Assembly (NCBI RefSeq): GCF_013343295.1 | Contig: NZ_CP049074.1 | Coordinates: 62,001 to 126,000, forward strand | Source of the DNA: Metallosphaera tengchongensis | GTDB taxonomy: Archaea; Thermoproteota; Thermoprotei_A; Sulfolobales; Sulfolobaceae | Length of the DNA: 64,000 nucleotides | Direction of reading: 5' to 3' | Part shown: positions 27,556 to 39,175 of the stretch, piece after piece | Position numbering within the stretch: the stretch's first letter is position 1 | Layout: each line of letters starts with the position of its first letter | Position numbers and translations under genes: made by a program | Notes under the pieces: generated by a model | Database searches by the model: none | The model's input: the letters and a program-made list of their open reading frames with translations, nothing else | What the model was told of the DNA's origin: nothing

Positions 27556-28536
27556 GTGTTCCCCTTGACCAACAGGAACATCAAAGCCATTAAATGGTTC
27601 ATTAATACCCAACTTCTTGGAAAATGGTACAACGTAGCTTACGCTACCTTTAAGGTTACCTCAAAATGTAACTTAAAGTGTACCTTTTGTAACCCAGCTT
27701 ACTATAGCGGGACCTTAGAGGAAGGGAGCACAGAGAGGTTGAAGAAGGTCATAGATAACTTGAGGGACTCATCAGTGGTAGTCCTTTCCTTCGAAGGCGG
27801 TGAGCCCACTACACGCCCTGATATCCTAGATCTCCTTGGGTACGCCCATGACGGCTCCTTTTACGTCATGCTAACCACCAACGGGTACAGGCTCGGTGAT
27901 CCAAGTTTCCTTTCCAAGATCTCGGAGAGGATCGATTTCCTCCATTACTCCATAGACGAGTATCACTGGAACCTTAAGGCTTTAGATAACCTATGCAAGT
28001 TTAGGGAGTTTGGCCTAAAGGTTAACGTGCAGACAGTTGTCACTAGGTACAACATAAACACTCTCGAGGACAAGGTAAAGAAGGTGAGAGAGTGCGGTTA
28101 CAAGATCCTCCTCATGCCGGCTGTGGATTACCCTGACTCAAAGGTGAAACTTGAGCCTGACAAGGAGCAGTTCTATCAGGTTCTCTCCTACCTAAAGGGG
28201 AAATACGGCTCCACCCTCAATAACTCGTGGGGCTTCATCAGGGCCCTAAAGGGGGAGTTCCCAAAGAGGTTAACTAGTTACGCCATAACCATTTACCCCA
28301 ACGGTGATCTCCCCTACCCGGATGATATCAACGGAGAGGTGATAGGGAATCTGTCCCAGAATAAGTTGGGGGAACTTCTCAACTCCTATAGGGCTAAGGA
28401 ACTGAGAAGGAAAATGATGGAGAACTCTGCTAGGTACGAATACCTGCACTTACAAACAGCGTCTTTCAATAGCATAAAAGACCTAGCAGAATACGCTAGG
28501 GAGATGGGAAAATGGGCGTTTACCGGTAAGGCTTAA
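27556..28536 (+). CDS. Radical SAM protein
   Basis: 326 residues. The cluster motif CNLKCTFC (C-x3-C-x2-C) lies near residues 38-45, followed by the glycine-rich SAM motif SFEGGEPTTRP. The TIM-barrel half-folds are recognisable (VMLTTNGYRL, FLHYSIDEYHWNLKALDNL, VNVQTVVTRYNINTLEDKVK). No SPASM cysteines are visible in the C-terminal third, so there is probably only one cluster. It resembles radical SAM proteins used to modify peptides, tRNA or cofactors in Sulfolobales; substrate unknown. The GTG at 27556 is used as start, with little upstream room because of the TnpB relic. No operon partner. Confidence 0.82.
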   Translation: MFPLTNRNIKAIKWFINTQLLGKWYNVAYATFKVTSKCNLKCTFCNPAYYSGTLEEGSTERLKKVIDNLRDSSVVVLSFEGGEPTTRPDILDLLGYAHDGSFYVMLTTNGYRLGDPSFLSKISERIDFLHYSIDEYHWNLKALDNLCKFREFGLKVNVQTVVTRYNINTLEDKVKKVRECGYKILLMPAVDYPDSKVKLEPDKEQFYQVLSYLKGKYGSTLNNSWGFIRALKGEFPKRLTSYAITIYPNGDLPYPDDINGEVIGNLSQNKLGELLNSYRAKELRRKMMENSARYEYLHLQTASFNSIKDLAEYAREMGKWAFTGKA

Positions 28537-28705
28537 CTAATTAGTTCACCTCTAGTGTTTGAACCCTAGAATCCATAGTGCTCCCGACAGGCGAAAGGAC
28601 TACGAGACCCCTACTGGAGTTATATCTTCATTGAAAAATTTAAGTCGCTCTCTACATCTCTAAGCCTACCCTACAAGTTTAATACCTGAGAGATGTAAGT
28701 AATTT

Positions 28706-29764
28706 ATGAAAGCTATAGTCGTAACTCCCCAAAAACCCGGTGTGGACATCAGGGAAATTGAGATCCAAGAGAAGGGAGAGATCAGGGTTATGACCAGGTT
28801 GAGCGGACTTTGTGGTACGGATAGAGGGATAGTGAACGGTGATCTAGACTTTGCTCGCCCTCCCCCAGGCAATGATTATTTGGTATTAGGCCACGAGACC
28901 CTCGGAGAGGTAGTCGAAGGTAACGACAGGCTCAGGAAAGGAGACCTCGTGGTGCCAGTCGTTAGGAGGGGTTGCGGGGAGTGTCTAAACTGTAAAGTAG
29001 GTCATCAGGACTTCTGTGAGACTGGGAAGTTCACTGAGATAGGCATCAGAGGCGCACACGGAACCATGAGAGAGGAGTTCTGGGACTCGGAGGAGAACTT
29101 AGTTAAGGTCGCCCCCTCAATTGGAGAGATAGGGGTTCTTCTAGAACCTTTGTCCAACGTCGTCAAAGCTACCCGTGAACTGGAATCAATCCAGAGAAGA
29201 ATGTTATGGAGGTGTGAAGACTCGACTTACCAGTGCAGGACCGCCGTAGTCTTGGGGAGTGGTCCCATTGGTCTCCTCTTCTCACTAACGCTGAAGACCA
29301 TGGGGTTCAACGTTATTGTTGCCAACAGGAGACCTCCTTCTTCGGTGGAGGAGGAGATAGTGAAAGCCACAGGTTCTATTTTCATTAACACGTCATCTGA
29401 GCAACTACCTGAAATGGACCTCCTTGTAGATACGTCCGGGCACCCTTCAGCATTCGTCCCTCTCCTCCAAAAGATAAGAAAGAACGGTGCACTAGTCCTC
29501 TTCGGGACAACTGGGAAAGAGAGGGCAGAAATTACCGCTGAAGATGTGACTAGGATAGTGGAAAACAACGTCGTAATCATGGGGAGCGTGAACGCGTCTA
29601 AGGACGACTTCCAACAAGGGGGTAACCTATTGGTTACCTGGAAGGAGATGTACGGCGAGGTCATGAGTAAATTCATTACTAGGAAAGTCAGCGTAGAGGA
29701 GGCTCCGGAAGTTCTGGAGCATAAGGTACCTGGAGAAATCAAGACTGTAATTAAGTGGAAGTGA
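28706..29764 (+). CDS. gdh: Glucose 1-dehydrogenase (zinc-dependent, medium-chain)
   Basis: 352 residues like the Sulfolobus glucose/galactose dehydrogenase that oxidises D-glucose to gluconolactone with NAD(P)+, the entry step of the ED pathway. Catalytic zinc ligands are seen in LSGLCGTDRGIVNGD and LGHETLGEV. The structural zinc has CGECLNCKVGHQDFC. The nucleotide site is VVLGSGPIGLLFSL, followed by ANRR, an Arg-rich turn that favours NADP+. The insertion WRCEDSTYQCRTAVV before the Rossmann fold, with its two Cys, is also found in Sulfolobus GDH. Single gene; lactonase, dehydratase and aldolase lie elsewhere in the window. Confidence 0.88.
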   Translation: MKAIVVTPQKPGVDIREIEIQEKGEIRVMTRLSGLCGTDRGIVNGDLDFARPPPGNDYLVLGHETLGEVVEGNDRLRKGDLVVPVVRRGCGECLNCKVGHQDFCETGKFTEIGIRGAHGTMREEFWDSEENLVKVAPSIGEIGVLLEPLSNVVKATRELESIQRRMLWRCEDSTYQCRTAVVLGSGPIGLLFSLTLKTMGFNVIVANRRPPSSVEEEIVKATGSIFINTSSEQLPEMDLLVDTSGHPSAFVPLLQKIRKNGALVLFGTTGKERAEITAEDVTRIVENNVVIMGSVNASKDDFQQGGNLLVTWKEMYGEVMSKFITRKVSVEEAPEVLEHKVPGEIKTVIKWK

Positions 29765-29865
29765 GTAGGGTCTACAGTTCAATACGTCGAGAATTTAAGT
29801 GAATAGTCTACTCGCGAAATTTGTTCTCATATAAAGTTATTATCTTATCTGATAGATCCATATTG

Positions 29866-30036
29866 TTGGAGAGCGAAGAGATTCTTTTCATAGTCTCAGG
29901 TCTCATATTCCTCGCCGCTCTAGGGGTATATTTGGGGTTAAGGGATTTTACGGTAGGCCTAATCCTAGTAATAATTGCATTAGTGTGGGGGATAGCCATT
30001 TACCTATTCATGGCAAAGTTTTGGAAAGAAGATTAA
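29866..30036 (+). CDS. Small membrane protein with two helices
   Basis: From a TTG at 29866 the product has 56 residues: a short acidic start (ESEE), helix 1 (ILFIVSGLIFLAALGVYLGL), a short loop (RDFT), helix 2 (VGLILVIIALVWGIAIYLFM) and a charged tail (AKFWKED). A longer frame begins at 29821, but its added residues lack support. No family recognised. The base pattern and clean hydrophobic architecture make a real gene likely. Confidence 0.5.
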   Translation: MESEEILFIVSGLIFLAALGVYLGLRDFTVGLILVIIALVWGIAIYLFMAKFWKED

Positions 30037-30117
30037 AAACAAAACCTCGAAGAAAATTGTTGCGCCTAGAGGAGATGTTCAACCTTCAATAAGATGAAGT
30101 TCTCGATCTTAACGCCC

Positions 30118-30846
30118 TCACTTAGATTTAAGGATGACGTCCACCGATTCCTTCAAGGATGACAGATCGCCCTTAATTTTCACCAGGTCTCCACCTTTAA
30201 ACCTCAGCTCGACAATGTTAGTCCCATCCGACAACAATACTAGAATTGGGGAGTTGATGCTCTTTACTACAGCTTCCTCCAGAACGCTATCCACATCCTT
30301 AAGTGTAACCCTCTTGCTTGACACAGTCTTCATCTCTAAAATTGAGGGGAATGTATCGTCATACGAGGCTGAGGATCTGCTCTCCACATTTAAAGAGGGT
30401 TGCCTCGTTGCTGGATTTGGCTTAGCTTCAATACTTTCCTTAGCTTCAATACCTTCCATATCTCTCTTAAATATCTCCACCCCCCTCTTATAGAAATCCT
30501 GTGTCTGTTTTTTGGCAACTGTCTCCAATGGACCTTTATAGAAGAATGTGAGTCTCACCACCGTCCTGCCCATTGTAGGCAGAATAGTGAAACGTAAGTA
30601 GGAGTTTATCTTTATTAGACCGTCCACCTTCTTTATAAGATAAGTGATCTCGTCCTTCGTGACCTGCTTAGTCACTCTAAGTTTTAGAGTGATCAGCCAT
30701 GAAACCCTTAACTCCCACTCATTCTCTCCTAAATCGATTAAATCATCAAAGGCAGGTACATATTTCATCAGATTCCTTGGATTTGAAAGGTACTCCCTAA
30801 CCACTTCCTGCTCTTGCATCACATCGAAGTCGTAAGTCACTTCCAT
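30118..30846 (-). CDS. SRPBCC (CoxG/START-like) domain protein
   Basis: 242 residues. Residues 1-125 look like a START/CoxG-type ligand-binding domain: EVTYDFDVMQEQEVVREYLS, NPRNLMKYVPAFDDL, then strands in EWELRVSWLITLKLRVTKQV and FTILPTMGRTVVRLTFFYKG. A low-complexity linker (IEAKESIEAK, then PSLNVESRSSASYDD) leads to a C-terminal module of about 80 residues (VTLKDVDSVLEEAVVKSINS onwards). CoxG-type proteins help membrane attachment or cofactor insertion of molybdenum enzymes; no such enzyme is adjacent, so its role is open. The start at 30846 is preceded by an A+T-rich promoter region. Confidence 0.62.
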   Translation of the reverse strand: MEVTYDFDVMQEQEVVREYLSNPRNLMKYVPAFDDLIDLGENEWELRVSWLITLKLRVTKQVTKDEITYLIKKVDGLIKINSYLRFTILPTMGRTVVRLTFFYKGPLETVAKKQTQDFYKRGVEIFKRDMEGIEAKESIEAKPNPATRQPSLNVESRSSASYDDTFPSILEMKTVSSKRVTLKDVDSVLEEAVVKSINSPILVLLSDGTNIVELRFKGGDLVKIKGDLSSLKESVDVILKSK

Positions 30847-31045
30847 AGAATATTATCTCTTTTTCTTAAATTTAAATAAAGTCTCTTGGACTAATTTAGG
30901 ATATAAACAATCAACACAATTTCAGAGTACGAGACTTACAATTTACAGGTTGCTAGAAATGAGAAGGCCGCTAGGTTATGAAAGCGGGCACTCTGTTATC
31001 TAACGAGAGGGACTGATGCTTCCCCGTTAAACTCTATAATGAACT

Positions 31046-31079
31046 TCTGACCTCCTCCCCTCCATAAAGGGCGAGGTTT
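31046..31079 (-). repeat. Solo TnpB-element right-end hairpin (copy 6)
   Basis: TCTGACCTCCTCCCCTCCAT then AAAGGGCGAGGTTT, in the 317-bp gap between the SRPBCC gene and gapN. The motif faces the gapN 3' end. Nothing else is recognised in that gap. Confidence 0.6.
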
Positions 31080-31163
31080 GCCGTTCTTTTATCACTAAAG
31101 TCACTCTGACCGTAAATCTGACTTTTCCCAGCTGAGAGGAAAAACGCGAAAATTACCTAGACC

Positions 31164-32681
31164 TCAGAGATATTCCCATATGCCCTTCCCCTTATAGTTA
31201 TAGATCACCGTTTTGTAAGCCGTAACGTACTCTATGGTATACCCTATTCCCTCCCTTCCCAGGCCAGAGTCCTTCCTCCCCCCGAAGGGAAAGTAACCTA
31301 TCCCATGTCTTGGGAAATCGTTAATGTATACTGCGCCAACCTCCAACAGCCTTATCGCTCTTCTTATCTTATTTATGTCGTTCCCGAAGATTGAGGCGTC
31401 GAGGCCATACCTTCTCCCATTGCTTAACTCTATTGCCTCATCCACAGATTCCACCTTAGTCAAAACAGCGACAGAGAGGAAAACTTCCTTCCTGTAAAGG
31501 TATAAGCTCTTGACTTTCCCCTTCTCGACTTCCAGAAGAGTTGGCTCAACGTAGTTATCCTTAATTCGCTTACCGCCGTAAAGGACATTGGCTCCCTTAT
31601 CCGTGGCGTCCTTTACTGCAAATTCGAGTTCTTCCACCGCTCCCTTCTCAATTACGGGACCCATATTGACCTCGTCTCTGGGGTCTCCAACCTTGATCTT
31701 CTTAATCTCCTCTACCATGACTTGTCTTAGTTTGTCGTAAACCTGGGGCTCTGAGAACACGAACTTCACGGAATCGCACCTCTGTCCGCTATAGGAAGTA
31801 ATGGATGTGACCAGTTTCTGCCCTGCACTTACCGGGTCAGCGTCGTTAAGGACTATGGCAGAGTCCCCTCCTCCGAGTTCCATAACGTATTGTTTTACTC
31901 CTCCGTTCCTCATTACCCTCTCACCTGTCTCGGTGCTTCCTGTGAAGGAAATTACCCCAATTCTTTGGTCGGAAACTATAGCGTCCATCTCCTTCCCAGG
32001 TACTGTGAGAACGGCGAGTCCAGTCTTAGGGAAACCTGCCAGTTCTGCAATTCTTGCGAAGAGGAGGGCAGGGACCGGAGTTCTACCCGCAGGTTTAATA
32101 AGTATGGCGTTCCCTGCTACGGTGGAGTACACGAACTTATTCACGACGTCAAACAACGGATAGTTGAAGGGAGTTATGGCCAACACAACTCCCAACGGTT
32201 CCCTCCTAACTATCGCCTCCGCCTCTAGACTTTCTGAGCTCCAGTCCCCAGGAACGTACTCCCCATAAAGTTTCCTGACGTCCAAGTCTGCCCTAATCAA
32301 CCTCTCAATCGAGGCGTTCACTTCTCCGTTCGCTGAGGCTCTAGTCTTACCATTCCCTATCACCAAGACTTCAACCAAGTCGTCTCTAAACTTGTTCAGC
32401 AATTCAGCCATCTTATGAAATACCTCTAGCCTCTTCTCTCCAGGAAAGTCCCTAACGGCCCATCTACCGGTCTGGAATACCTTGTCTATAGCGTGGTCTA
32501 CCATCTCCTTTGGAAGTCTAGGAACCTTACAGTACACAGAGAGGTCTATGGGCGACTGTACCTCTTCCAGCTCCTTGGATGATACCCAGTCTCCAGCCAA
32601 ATACGTTTTGAAGGAGATTGACCCAGAGTCCGTAGTTGCTATATCCTTTAATTCTGGTGAAAGTTCCTTTAGAGAAACCAT
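31164..32681 (-). CDS. gapN: Non-phosphorylating glyceraldehyde-3-phosphate dehydrogenase
   Basis: 505 residues, aldehyde dehydrogenase family, close to Sulfolobus GapN along its length (for example the C-terminus [20 protein letters not shown]). The catalytic Cys is in [12 protein letters not shown], the general base Glu in [13 protein letters not shown], and the NADP-site in [11 protein letters not shown]. It oxidises glyceraldehyde 3-phosphate directly to 3-phosphoglycerate, bypassing 1,3-bisphosphoglycerate, which completes the semi-phosphorylative ED branch. It lies 5 bp after the KDG kinase gene and is the last gene of kdgA-kdgK-gapN. The Sulfolobus enzyme is allosterically activated by glucose 1-phosphate (family knowledge). 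Confidence 0.92.
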   Translation of the reverse strand: MVSLKELSPELKDIATTDSGSISFKTYLAGDWVSSKELEEVQSPIDLSVYCKVPRLPKEMVDHAIDKVFQTGRWAVRDFPGEKRLEVFHKMAELLNKFRDDLVEVLVIGNGKTRASANGEVNASIERLIRADLDVRKLYGEYVPGDWSSESLEAEAIVRREPLGVVLAITPFNYPLFDVVNKFVYSTVAGNAILIKPAGRTPVPALLFARIAELAGFPKTGLAVLTVPGKEMDAIVSDQRIGVISFTGSTETGERVMRNGGVKQYVMELGGGDSAIVLNDADPVSAGQKLVTSITSYSGQRCDSVKFVFSEPQVYDKLRQVMVEEIKKIKVGDPRDEVNMGPVIEKGAVEELEFAVKDATDKGANVLYGGKRIKDNYVEPTLLEVEKGKVKSLYLYRKEVFLSVAVLTKVESVDEAIELSNGRRYGLDASIFGNDINKIRRAIRLLEVGAVYINDFPRHGIGYFPFGGRKDSGLGREGIGYTIEYVTAYKTVIYNYKGKGIWEYL

Positions 32682-32686
32682 GCTTC

Positions 32687-34497
<1,811 letters not shown>

Positions 34498-34592
34498 ACA
34501 GTGTACTTGCACTGGGAGGTAAAAACAATATTGTGTTATCCTGAGACCTTCAAGGATGATAACTTGGTTTTATGCAGGGAAAAATTACCCAC

Positions 34593-35960
34593 TTATTTAA
34601 CTCTCTCACCCACCTGTGTTAGGTCCACGTTCTTAGTCTCTGGTCCAACTGCAGCTGCGACCCCGTAGAGTATTGAAGCGAGCATTAGGAAGAAAGAAGC
34701 TATAAACCAAGGATCCTTCCCTTCAATCCCCACGAAGTACTTGGAGAGGTAAATGGAGTAGATGGGCATCCAGGCCGTTATGAAAACCCCAGAGCTGTAT
34801 CCGAAGCCGACCCCACTTGACCTCTCGTTGGCCTTAAACCTCTCGGACAGATAGACTGGGACGAGTCCCCAAGGCCACTGCGTAAGCCAGCCTATGAGTG
34901 AAGCTCCGAGAACTAACATTCCCACGCTAGCTGTCGACGCTCCCAAGTAAAGAGCGTAAGCCCCAGGGACAGCCAGGACGAAAGTGACGACGGCAGCTAC
35001 TAGGAAGGACTTCTTCCTCCCCATGAAATCAGAAGATACACCCCACAATGTGGCGCTCACTGCAGCGATTACACCAGCTAACGAGTAATAGAGCGATGCT
35101 TGGGAGGGAGAGAGCCCAGCTTGAGTCATAATACCAGTTGCGAAATCGAAGAGTGAGTAGGAACTGAAGAAAAGTCCTGTCATAAGGACGAACACGTTAA
35201 TGAAAGTAAACAGGGTCGGTGGCTTGAAAATTGAGAAGAAAGGAATCTTTTCTATTTTTCCTTCTTCCTTGACTTTTTCAAATACAGGAGTGTCGCTGGA
35301 GATGTATCTAATGCCTAAAGCTACCGCAGCTGGAATGAGCCCCGTGAAGAAGACCAGTCTCCATCCGTAGTCGTACATAGCTTTCTCACCCAACAGAGAG
35401 GATATTGCGTACACTACTGCAGCCCCGATAGCAACTCCCCAAGAGAACGCTCCTTGGGCTATACCACTGGCTAGCCCCCTCCACTTATCTGGCGCGAACT
35501 CTATGGCGAAGGGATGTCCTGCAGCGTACTCGCCCCCTATGAAAACCCCCTCAACAAACCTAAATATGGCAAATAGGGTAGGTGCTAGTAAGCCCAGTAT
35601 CTTGTAAGTTGGAAGAAGCCCTATTAACGCGCTCATTATGGAAAATCCCAAGATCGTGACCATGAGGGTCTTCCTCCGGCCCCACTTGTCACCAAAGTTC
35701 CCAAATATTGCACTCCCTAAAGGTCGCCCTATGAGGGTCAGACCTAGGCCTATAGCTAAGGTCACGAAGTACCCCAGTAGGCCAGATAAATTCTTCGGGA
35801 GGATATTATATTGTATATAAGGCGTTAATGCGGAAACAAATAATAAATCGTACGCATCTAACATGAAACCTAAAAATTGGGAAGTTAGGGCAAGCTTTCC
35901 TTCTCTAGTCCACTTGTCCATAGTTATCATAATTGTTTGTCCATTATTTAATTTTGTCAT
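34593..35960 (-). CDS. MFS transporter (metabolite:H+ symporter)
   Basis: 455 residues with twelve helices. Motif A is GSAIFGNFGDKWGRRKTLMV and helix 1 has FMLDAYDLLFVSALTPYI, with the D-x-x-D pattern typical of aromatic- or sugar-acid symporters; VEGVFIGGEYAAGHPFAIEF is the helix 4-5 motif. The start could be 35960 or the internal Met at 35918 (MDKWTREGKLAL). It lies directly upstream of kdgA in the same direction, so it may import a sugar acid that feeds the ED enzymes. That link is an inference from position. Confidence 0.82.
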   Translation of the reverse strand: MTKLNNGQTIMITMDKWTREGKLALTSQFLGFMLDAYDLLFVSALTPYIQYNILPKNLSGLLGYFVTLAIGLGLTLIGRPLGSAIFGNFGDKWGRRKTLMVTILGFSIMSALIGLLPTYKILGLLAPTLFAIFRFVEGVFIGGEYAAGHPFAIEFAPDKWRGLASGIAQGAFSWGVAIGAAVVYAISSLLGEKAMYDYGWRLVFFTGLIPAAVALGIRYISSDTPVFEKVKEEGKIEKIPFFSIFKPPTLFTFINVFVLMTGLFFSSYSLFDFATGIMTQAGLSPSQASLYYSLAGVIAAVSATLWGVSSDFMGRKKSFLVAAVVTFVLAVPGAYALYLGASTASVGMLVLGASLIGWLTQWPWGLVPVYLSERFKANERSSGVGFGYSSGVFITAWMPIYSIYLSKYFVGIEGKDPWFIASFFLMLASILYGVAAAVGPETKNVDLTQVGERVK

Positions 35961-36248
35961 ACAAATTAGTGATTAAAAGTTATATCTTTACGTTCTCGAA
36001 ATGAACCTATTTTATTCAGGAGAAACAAAGTAACCAATCAACTGATCTCTTTACGGAATTTAGGAGTTCCCATGGACTCTTTGCTTACCGTTCCCTTCGC
36101 AATTAACCCAGTCTGGAACTAGCCCCTCTCCGGGATTTTCTGGAGGAGCTCGGGATGATAACTTCTTATTTAATTTTTTTCTAACTCATATATAGGGTTT
36201 ATATAACATTTATATACTTCAAATAATCACTATAATATTGGTGAAAGG

Positions 36249-37256
36249 TTGTCTCTAGACTTCGAAAAGGAGCCCGAGTTTCCTGAATTCAACGTCTATC
36301 CTCCTAGATGGAGTTTTGACAACGAGAGGGCGTGGCAACTGTACAGGAGAGCCAAGAGGGAGCAGTGGGACGAACAGGACATTGATTGGGAAAAGGTAAA
36401 GGAGATCGCGTCAGGTTTGGATAGGAAGCAGAGGCTCGCTATCGCCTACTGGTGGACCCTTCTATCAACCTTTGACAACGCTACCCCTGTCTTCGCCTAC
36501 GCCTTAGTTAAGTCCCACGAGCTACACCTAGATACAGCAGTGAAGGGAGTAATAACTACCATAACTTACGACGAGAACAGGCACAACGTGATGTGCGGAC
36601 TGGCTATCAATAACGTCTTCCCTGGATATCCTTTCGATTTCAAGCCCCAGGACGAGCTGGAGAGAAAAGTAAAACTCTCCACCCTATGGGCGTGGTATAA
36701 TGGTTCGAGGTACTGGAAGGCATACCTTGAAGCTTATCATAAATACACTATGGACGTATTGTTCACCTCATTCATGATGGGTGAAGCTGCCGCTACCACG
36801 GTATTTTCTACCATGTCCAAGGGGTCAAAAATAGACCAGTTCTCAAAGCTTTTCAAGAACACCGCGGTGGATGAGACCAGGCACTACGCTTTCACTCACT
36901 TGATAATGACCAGCAACGCGTCCAAAATGGACGAAGAAAGGAAGAAACTAGTATCTAAACAGGTGAGGGCTGGCTTCGTGTTCCTTTCAATGATTACCTA
37001 CAGACCGCCAAAGGACTTCTGGAAGTTACCTCCGTGGTTCAATGAGGTCACAGAAAAGATGGAGGACTTAGCTAGATCTGGAGGGTTCTACATCCCAGAG
37101 ATCAAGGAAAAGGAGGAAGCGTGGAGGACTGCCATAATGAGGGTAGGTGCAACTCTCTCCAGGTACGGAGTCCCAATGCCTGCCATCCCAGAGCTAGGCA
37201 TAACCGGTGAGGAAGTGAAGGACCTAAAGGAAGAAGATTTCATTCCGGTTTTTTAA
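36249..37256 (+). CDS. Ferritin-like diiron protein (ribonucleotide-reductase R2-like)
   Basis: 335 residues. Two E-x-x-H motifs, TYDENRHNVMCG (about residues 100-111) and AVDETRHYAFTH (about 207-218), come with an upstream acidic residue in STFDNATPVFAYAL and a Glu in FMMGEAAATTVF. Together they give the diiron ligand set of the R2/oxygenase superfamily. There is no obvious radical Tyr assignment and no RNR large subunit nearby. It may be an oxygenase, an N-oxygenase of the AurF type or an R2-like oxidase. TTG start at 36249 with GAAAGG just before it. The A+T-rich stretch 36170-36245 is its promoter. A second, shorter relative lies at 46.5-47.2 kb. Confidence 0.75.
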   Translation: MSLDFEKEPEFPEFNVYPPRWSFDNERAWQLYRRAKREQWDEQDIDWEKVKEIASGLDRKQRLAIAYWWTLLSTFDNATPVFAYALVKSHELHLDTAVKGVITTITYDENRHNVMCGLAINNVFPGYPFDFKPQDELERKVKLSTLWAWYNGSRYWKAYLEAYHKYTMDVLFTSFMMGEAAATTVFSTMSKGSKIDQFSKLFKNTAVDETRHYAFTHLIMTSNASKMDEERKKLVSKQVRAGFVFLSMITYRPPKDFWKLPPWFNEVTEKMEDLARSGGFYIPEIKEKEEAWRTAIMRVGATLSRYGVPMPAIPELGITGEEVKDLKEEDFIPVF

Positions 37257-37290
37257 AAGGGCTTAAGCTAAAAATCTTTTTTACTCAACT
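37257..37290 (+). terminator. T-rich terminator after the diiron protein gene
   Basis: TTTTTTA within AAAAATCTTTTTTACTC just after the stop codon; a plausible archaeal terminator between convergent genes. Confidence 0.4.
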
Positions 37291-37296
37291 CAAGGT

Positions 37297-38022
37297 TTAT
37301 AGAACATGTACTAGATTAAATCTTATTAAGATCTCTGAAATTACCAAAACTGACACAAGTATCATGGTCCTCTTGGAGAGCTCCCTCCCTAAACTTCTCA
37401 TCTCCTTACCTGAGGACAGTTTTGAGCCCGGTCTCAAGAACCTGATCGTTGGCTCAATTAGACCTAACAACAGGGTTGGAAGGAAAATCGAAGAGAGAGG
37501 GATTAAGGCTATTAATGAGATAATCCAGGAAACCGTCACGTGATTGCTCTTCACGTTTTTCCTGAACGGGGCTTTGTACTCCACCAGGAGGGATTGAGTC
37601 AAGGTGTAGAGCATCCACGTCAAGAATATGGAATAAACCCCGAAGTTTACGCTAGCGAGCATGTCAGTCCAGGGCAAATAAAAGGAACTGACCGCGTAAG
37701 TACCTAGCAGGACTGGGGCCATCCTAAACCTAAAGTAAGACAATACGTAGGCTGAGACCAGGAAGGCTAGGGGGAGTAGAAGGAATACGTTAAACAGGAA
37801 AGCGTAGGGGATGACATTGGCTCCAGCAAGCAGGTAGTCCTTGGTTTCAAACTTCCAGGAGATCAACTTGGGGTAAAGTCTCTCTATGGTAAATGCGTTG
37901 AGGATGGCTAAAGGAACGAGGTAAAGCAAGGTAGTCAATTTATCTGTCAAAATTGCTGAGAGCATGAAGGTCGTCGTAAACAGGCTTAAGGCGCCCTTGT
38001 TGGTTATCCTTGTCCCGGACAT
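37297..38022 (-). CDS. Unrecognised polytopic membrane protein
   Basis: 241 residues with six or seven hydrophobic helices and short loops, for example LFTTTFMLSAILTDKLTTLL and LVPLAILNAFTIERLYPKLI. The C-terminal part has a cytoplasmic basic stretch (FLRPGSKLSSGKEMRSLGRE, then LSKR) followed by a last helix. No family is recognised. It is divergent from the NnrS-like gene at 38114, from which it is separated by 91 bp containing A+T-rich promoter sequence, so co-regulation is possible. Convergent with the diiron gene. Confidence 0.65.
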   Translation of the reverse strand: MSGTRITNKGALSLFTTTFMLSAILTDKLTTLLYLVPLAILNAFTIERLYPKLISWKFETKDYLLAGANVIPYAFLFNVFLLLPLAFLVSAYVLSYFRFRMAPVLLGTYAVSSFYLPWTDMLASVNFGVYSIFLTWMLYTLTQSLLVEYKAPFRKNVKSNHVTVSWIISLIALIPLSSIFLPTLLLGLIEPTIRFLRPGSKLSSGKEMRSLGRELSKRTMILVSVLVISEILIRFNLVHVL

Positions 38023-38113
38023 TTGGTCTCTGATCTTAGCTCTCTAGTATTAAGTAAAACCCCAAATATTAAGGGGTTGATTTTATGTGTAAGGCTCGTA
38101 ATATTTTCTCTTC

Positions 38114-39175
38114 ATGAAGCTTAGCAACTTAGCTCTTTTAATTGAAGGAATATCATTCCTCCTGATTGGGGGGATTCCGGCAGTCTTTAACTTCATGGAT
38201 ATGCAGGGGTTTCCCTATCCCTTACCAACTTCGCTTTTCAACGCTCACTGGATAGTCATGGTGTACGGGTTCTTCCTAACCCTGATTGGAAACGAAATCC
38301 TGGTAGCGTTGAGCAACGAATGGAGAGGGAGACCTGCTCCCAAGGTCTACATAGCGGTGACTGGGGTCTCAGCTCTGATAGCAGTGATAATGTCTGAGCT
38401 TAACCTAATTCCTTACAGTTTGTACGTTCTATTATTACCCATCGGAACGCTCATTTTCTACTCTAGGGTTTATCTCTCCCCCTCAAAATTAGGGCTTAAA
38501 CCCACCACTTACAATTACCTTCTCTTTATTACCTTGATCATCACAGTATTTGTTATTTCCTTTCAAACGGTAATGGATATCCCCTGGGTTTCACTGGTCT
38601 TCCCATCCTTAACGATCTTCGCCATAATGAGCAGGGATATAGGGTTGGTCTTTGGAGGGAAAAAGATAAACGGTGAAGAAATGACGTTGGCCTATCTCAG
38701 CCTACTCTTGGGGATAGTGACCTACCCGACCTACGCTTCGTCTTTGTTCCTCTTCCTGAGCTGGGTGTTCTCCCTGCACGGATCTGGGATCTTGAGGTCA
38801 AAGGGGAGGCTGTACCCTAGGGTGAGCCTAAGTATCGCGTGGACTTGGTTGCTTCTCTCCTCACTCTTCTCCTTGTTAAGTTATGACGCCTTTGTGCACT
38901 CCATAGCTGTAGGTTTCCTCTTTGACACTGTATTCGGCGTAGATGCTGTCCTCATGGACATGCTCATAGGAATCTCTGGTAAGAGGTTATCCATTAGACC
39001 TTCCTACTTACCCATAATATTGCTCAATATAGGGCTCTCCATGAGGATAGCCTACGATCTGGGGATCTCGTCTTCGCTCTTCATTGCCTCAGCTCCCCTT
39101 CAAGGTATTGGTATACTCTCCTTTTACCTAAACGTCTTCAGGCAAGTTCTACCTCAACTAAAAAGTTCCGTTTAG
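38114..39175 (+). CDS. NnrS-like polytopic membrane protein
   Basis: 353 residues with about ten to twelve helices. FNAHWIVMVYGFFLTLIGNEILVALSNEWRGRP near residues 42-74 matches the H-x(5)-G-F...W-x-G pattern of NnrS proteins, which are heme/copper membrane proteins linked to nitric oxide stress. A second His lies in AFVHSIAVGFLFDTVFGVDAVLM. The assignment rests on these two blocks only. Its 3' end overlaps that of the convergent HTH regulator gene by 18 bp, which suggests a functional pairing. Alternative: an uncharacterised heme-binding or transport protein. Confidence 0.55.
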   Translation: MKLSNLALLIEGISFLLIGGIPAVFNFMDMQGFPYPLPTSLFNAHWIVMVYGFFLTLIGNEILVALSNEWRGRPAPKVYIAVTGVSALIAVIMSELNLIPYSLYVLLLPIGTLIFYSRVYLSPSKLGLKPTTYNYLLFITLIITVFVISFQTVMDIPWVSLVFPSLTIFAIMSRDIGLVFGGKKINGEEMTLAYLSLLLGIVTYPTYASSLFLFLSWVFSLHGSGILRSKGRLYPRVSLSIAWTWLLLSSLFSLLSYDAFVHSIAVGFLFDTVFGVDAVLMDMLIGISGKRLSIRPSYLPIILLNIGLSMRIAYDLGISSSLFIASAPLQGIGILSFYLNVFRQVLPQLKSSV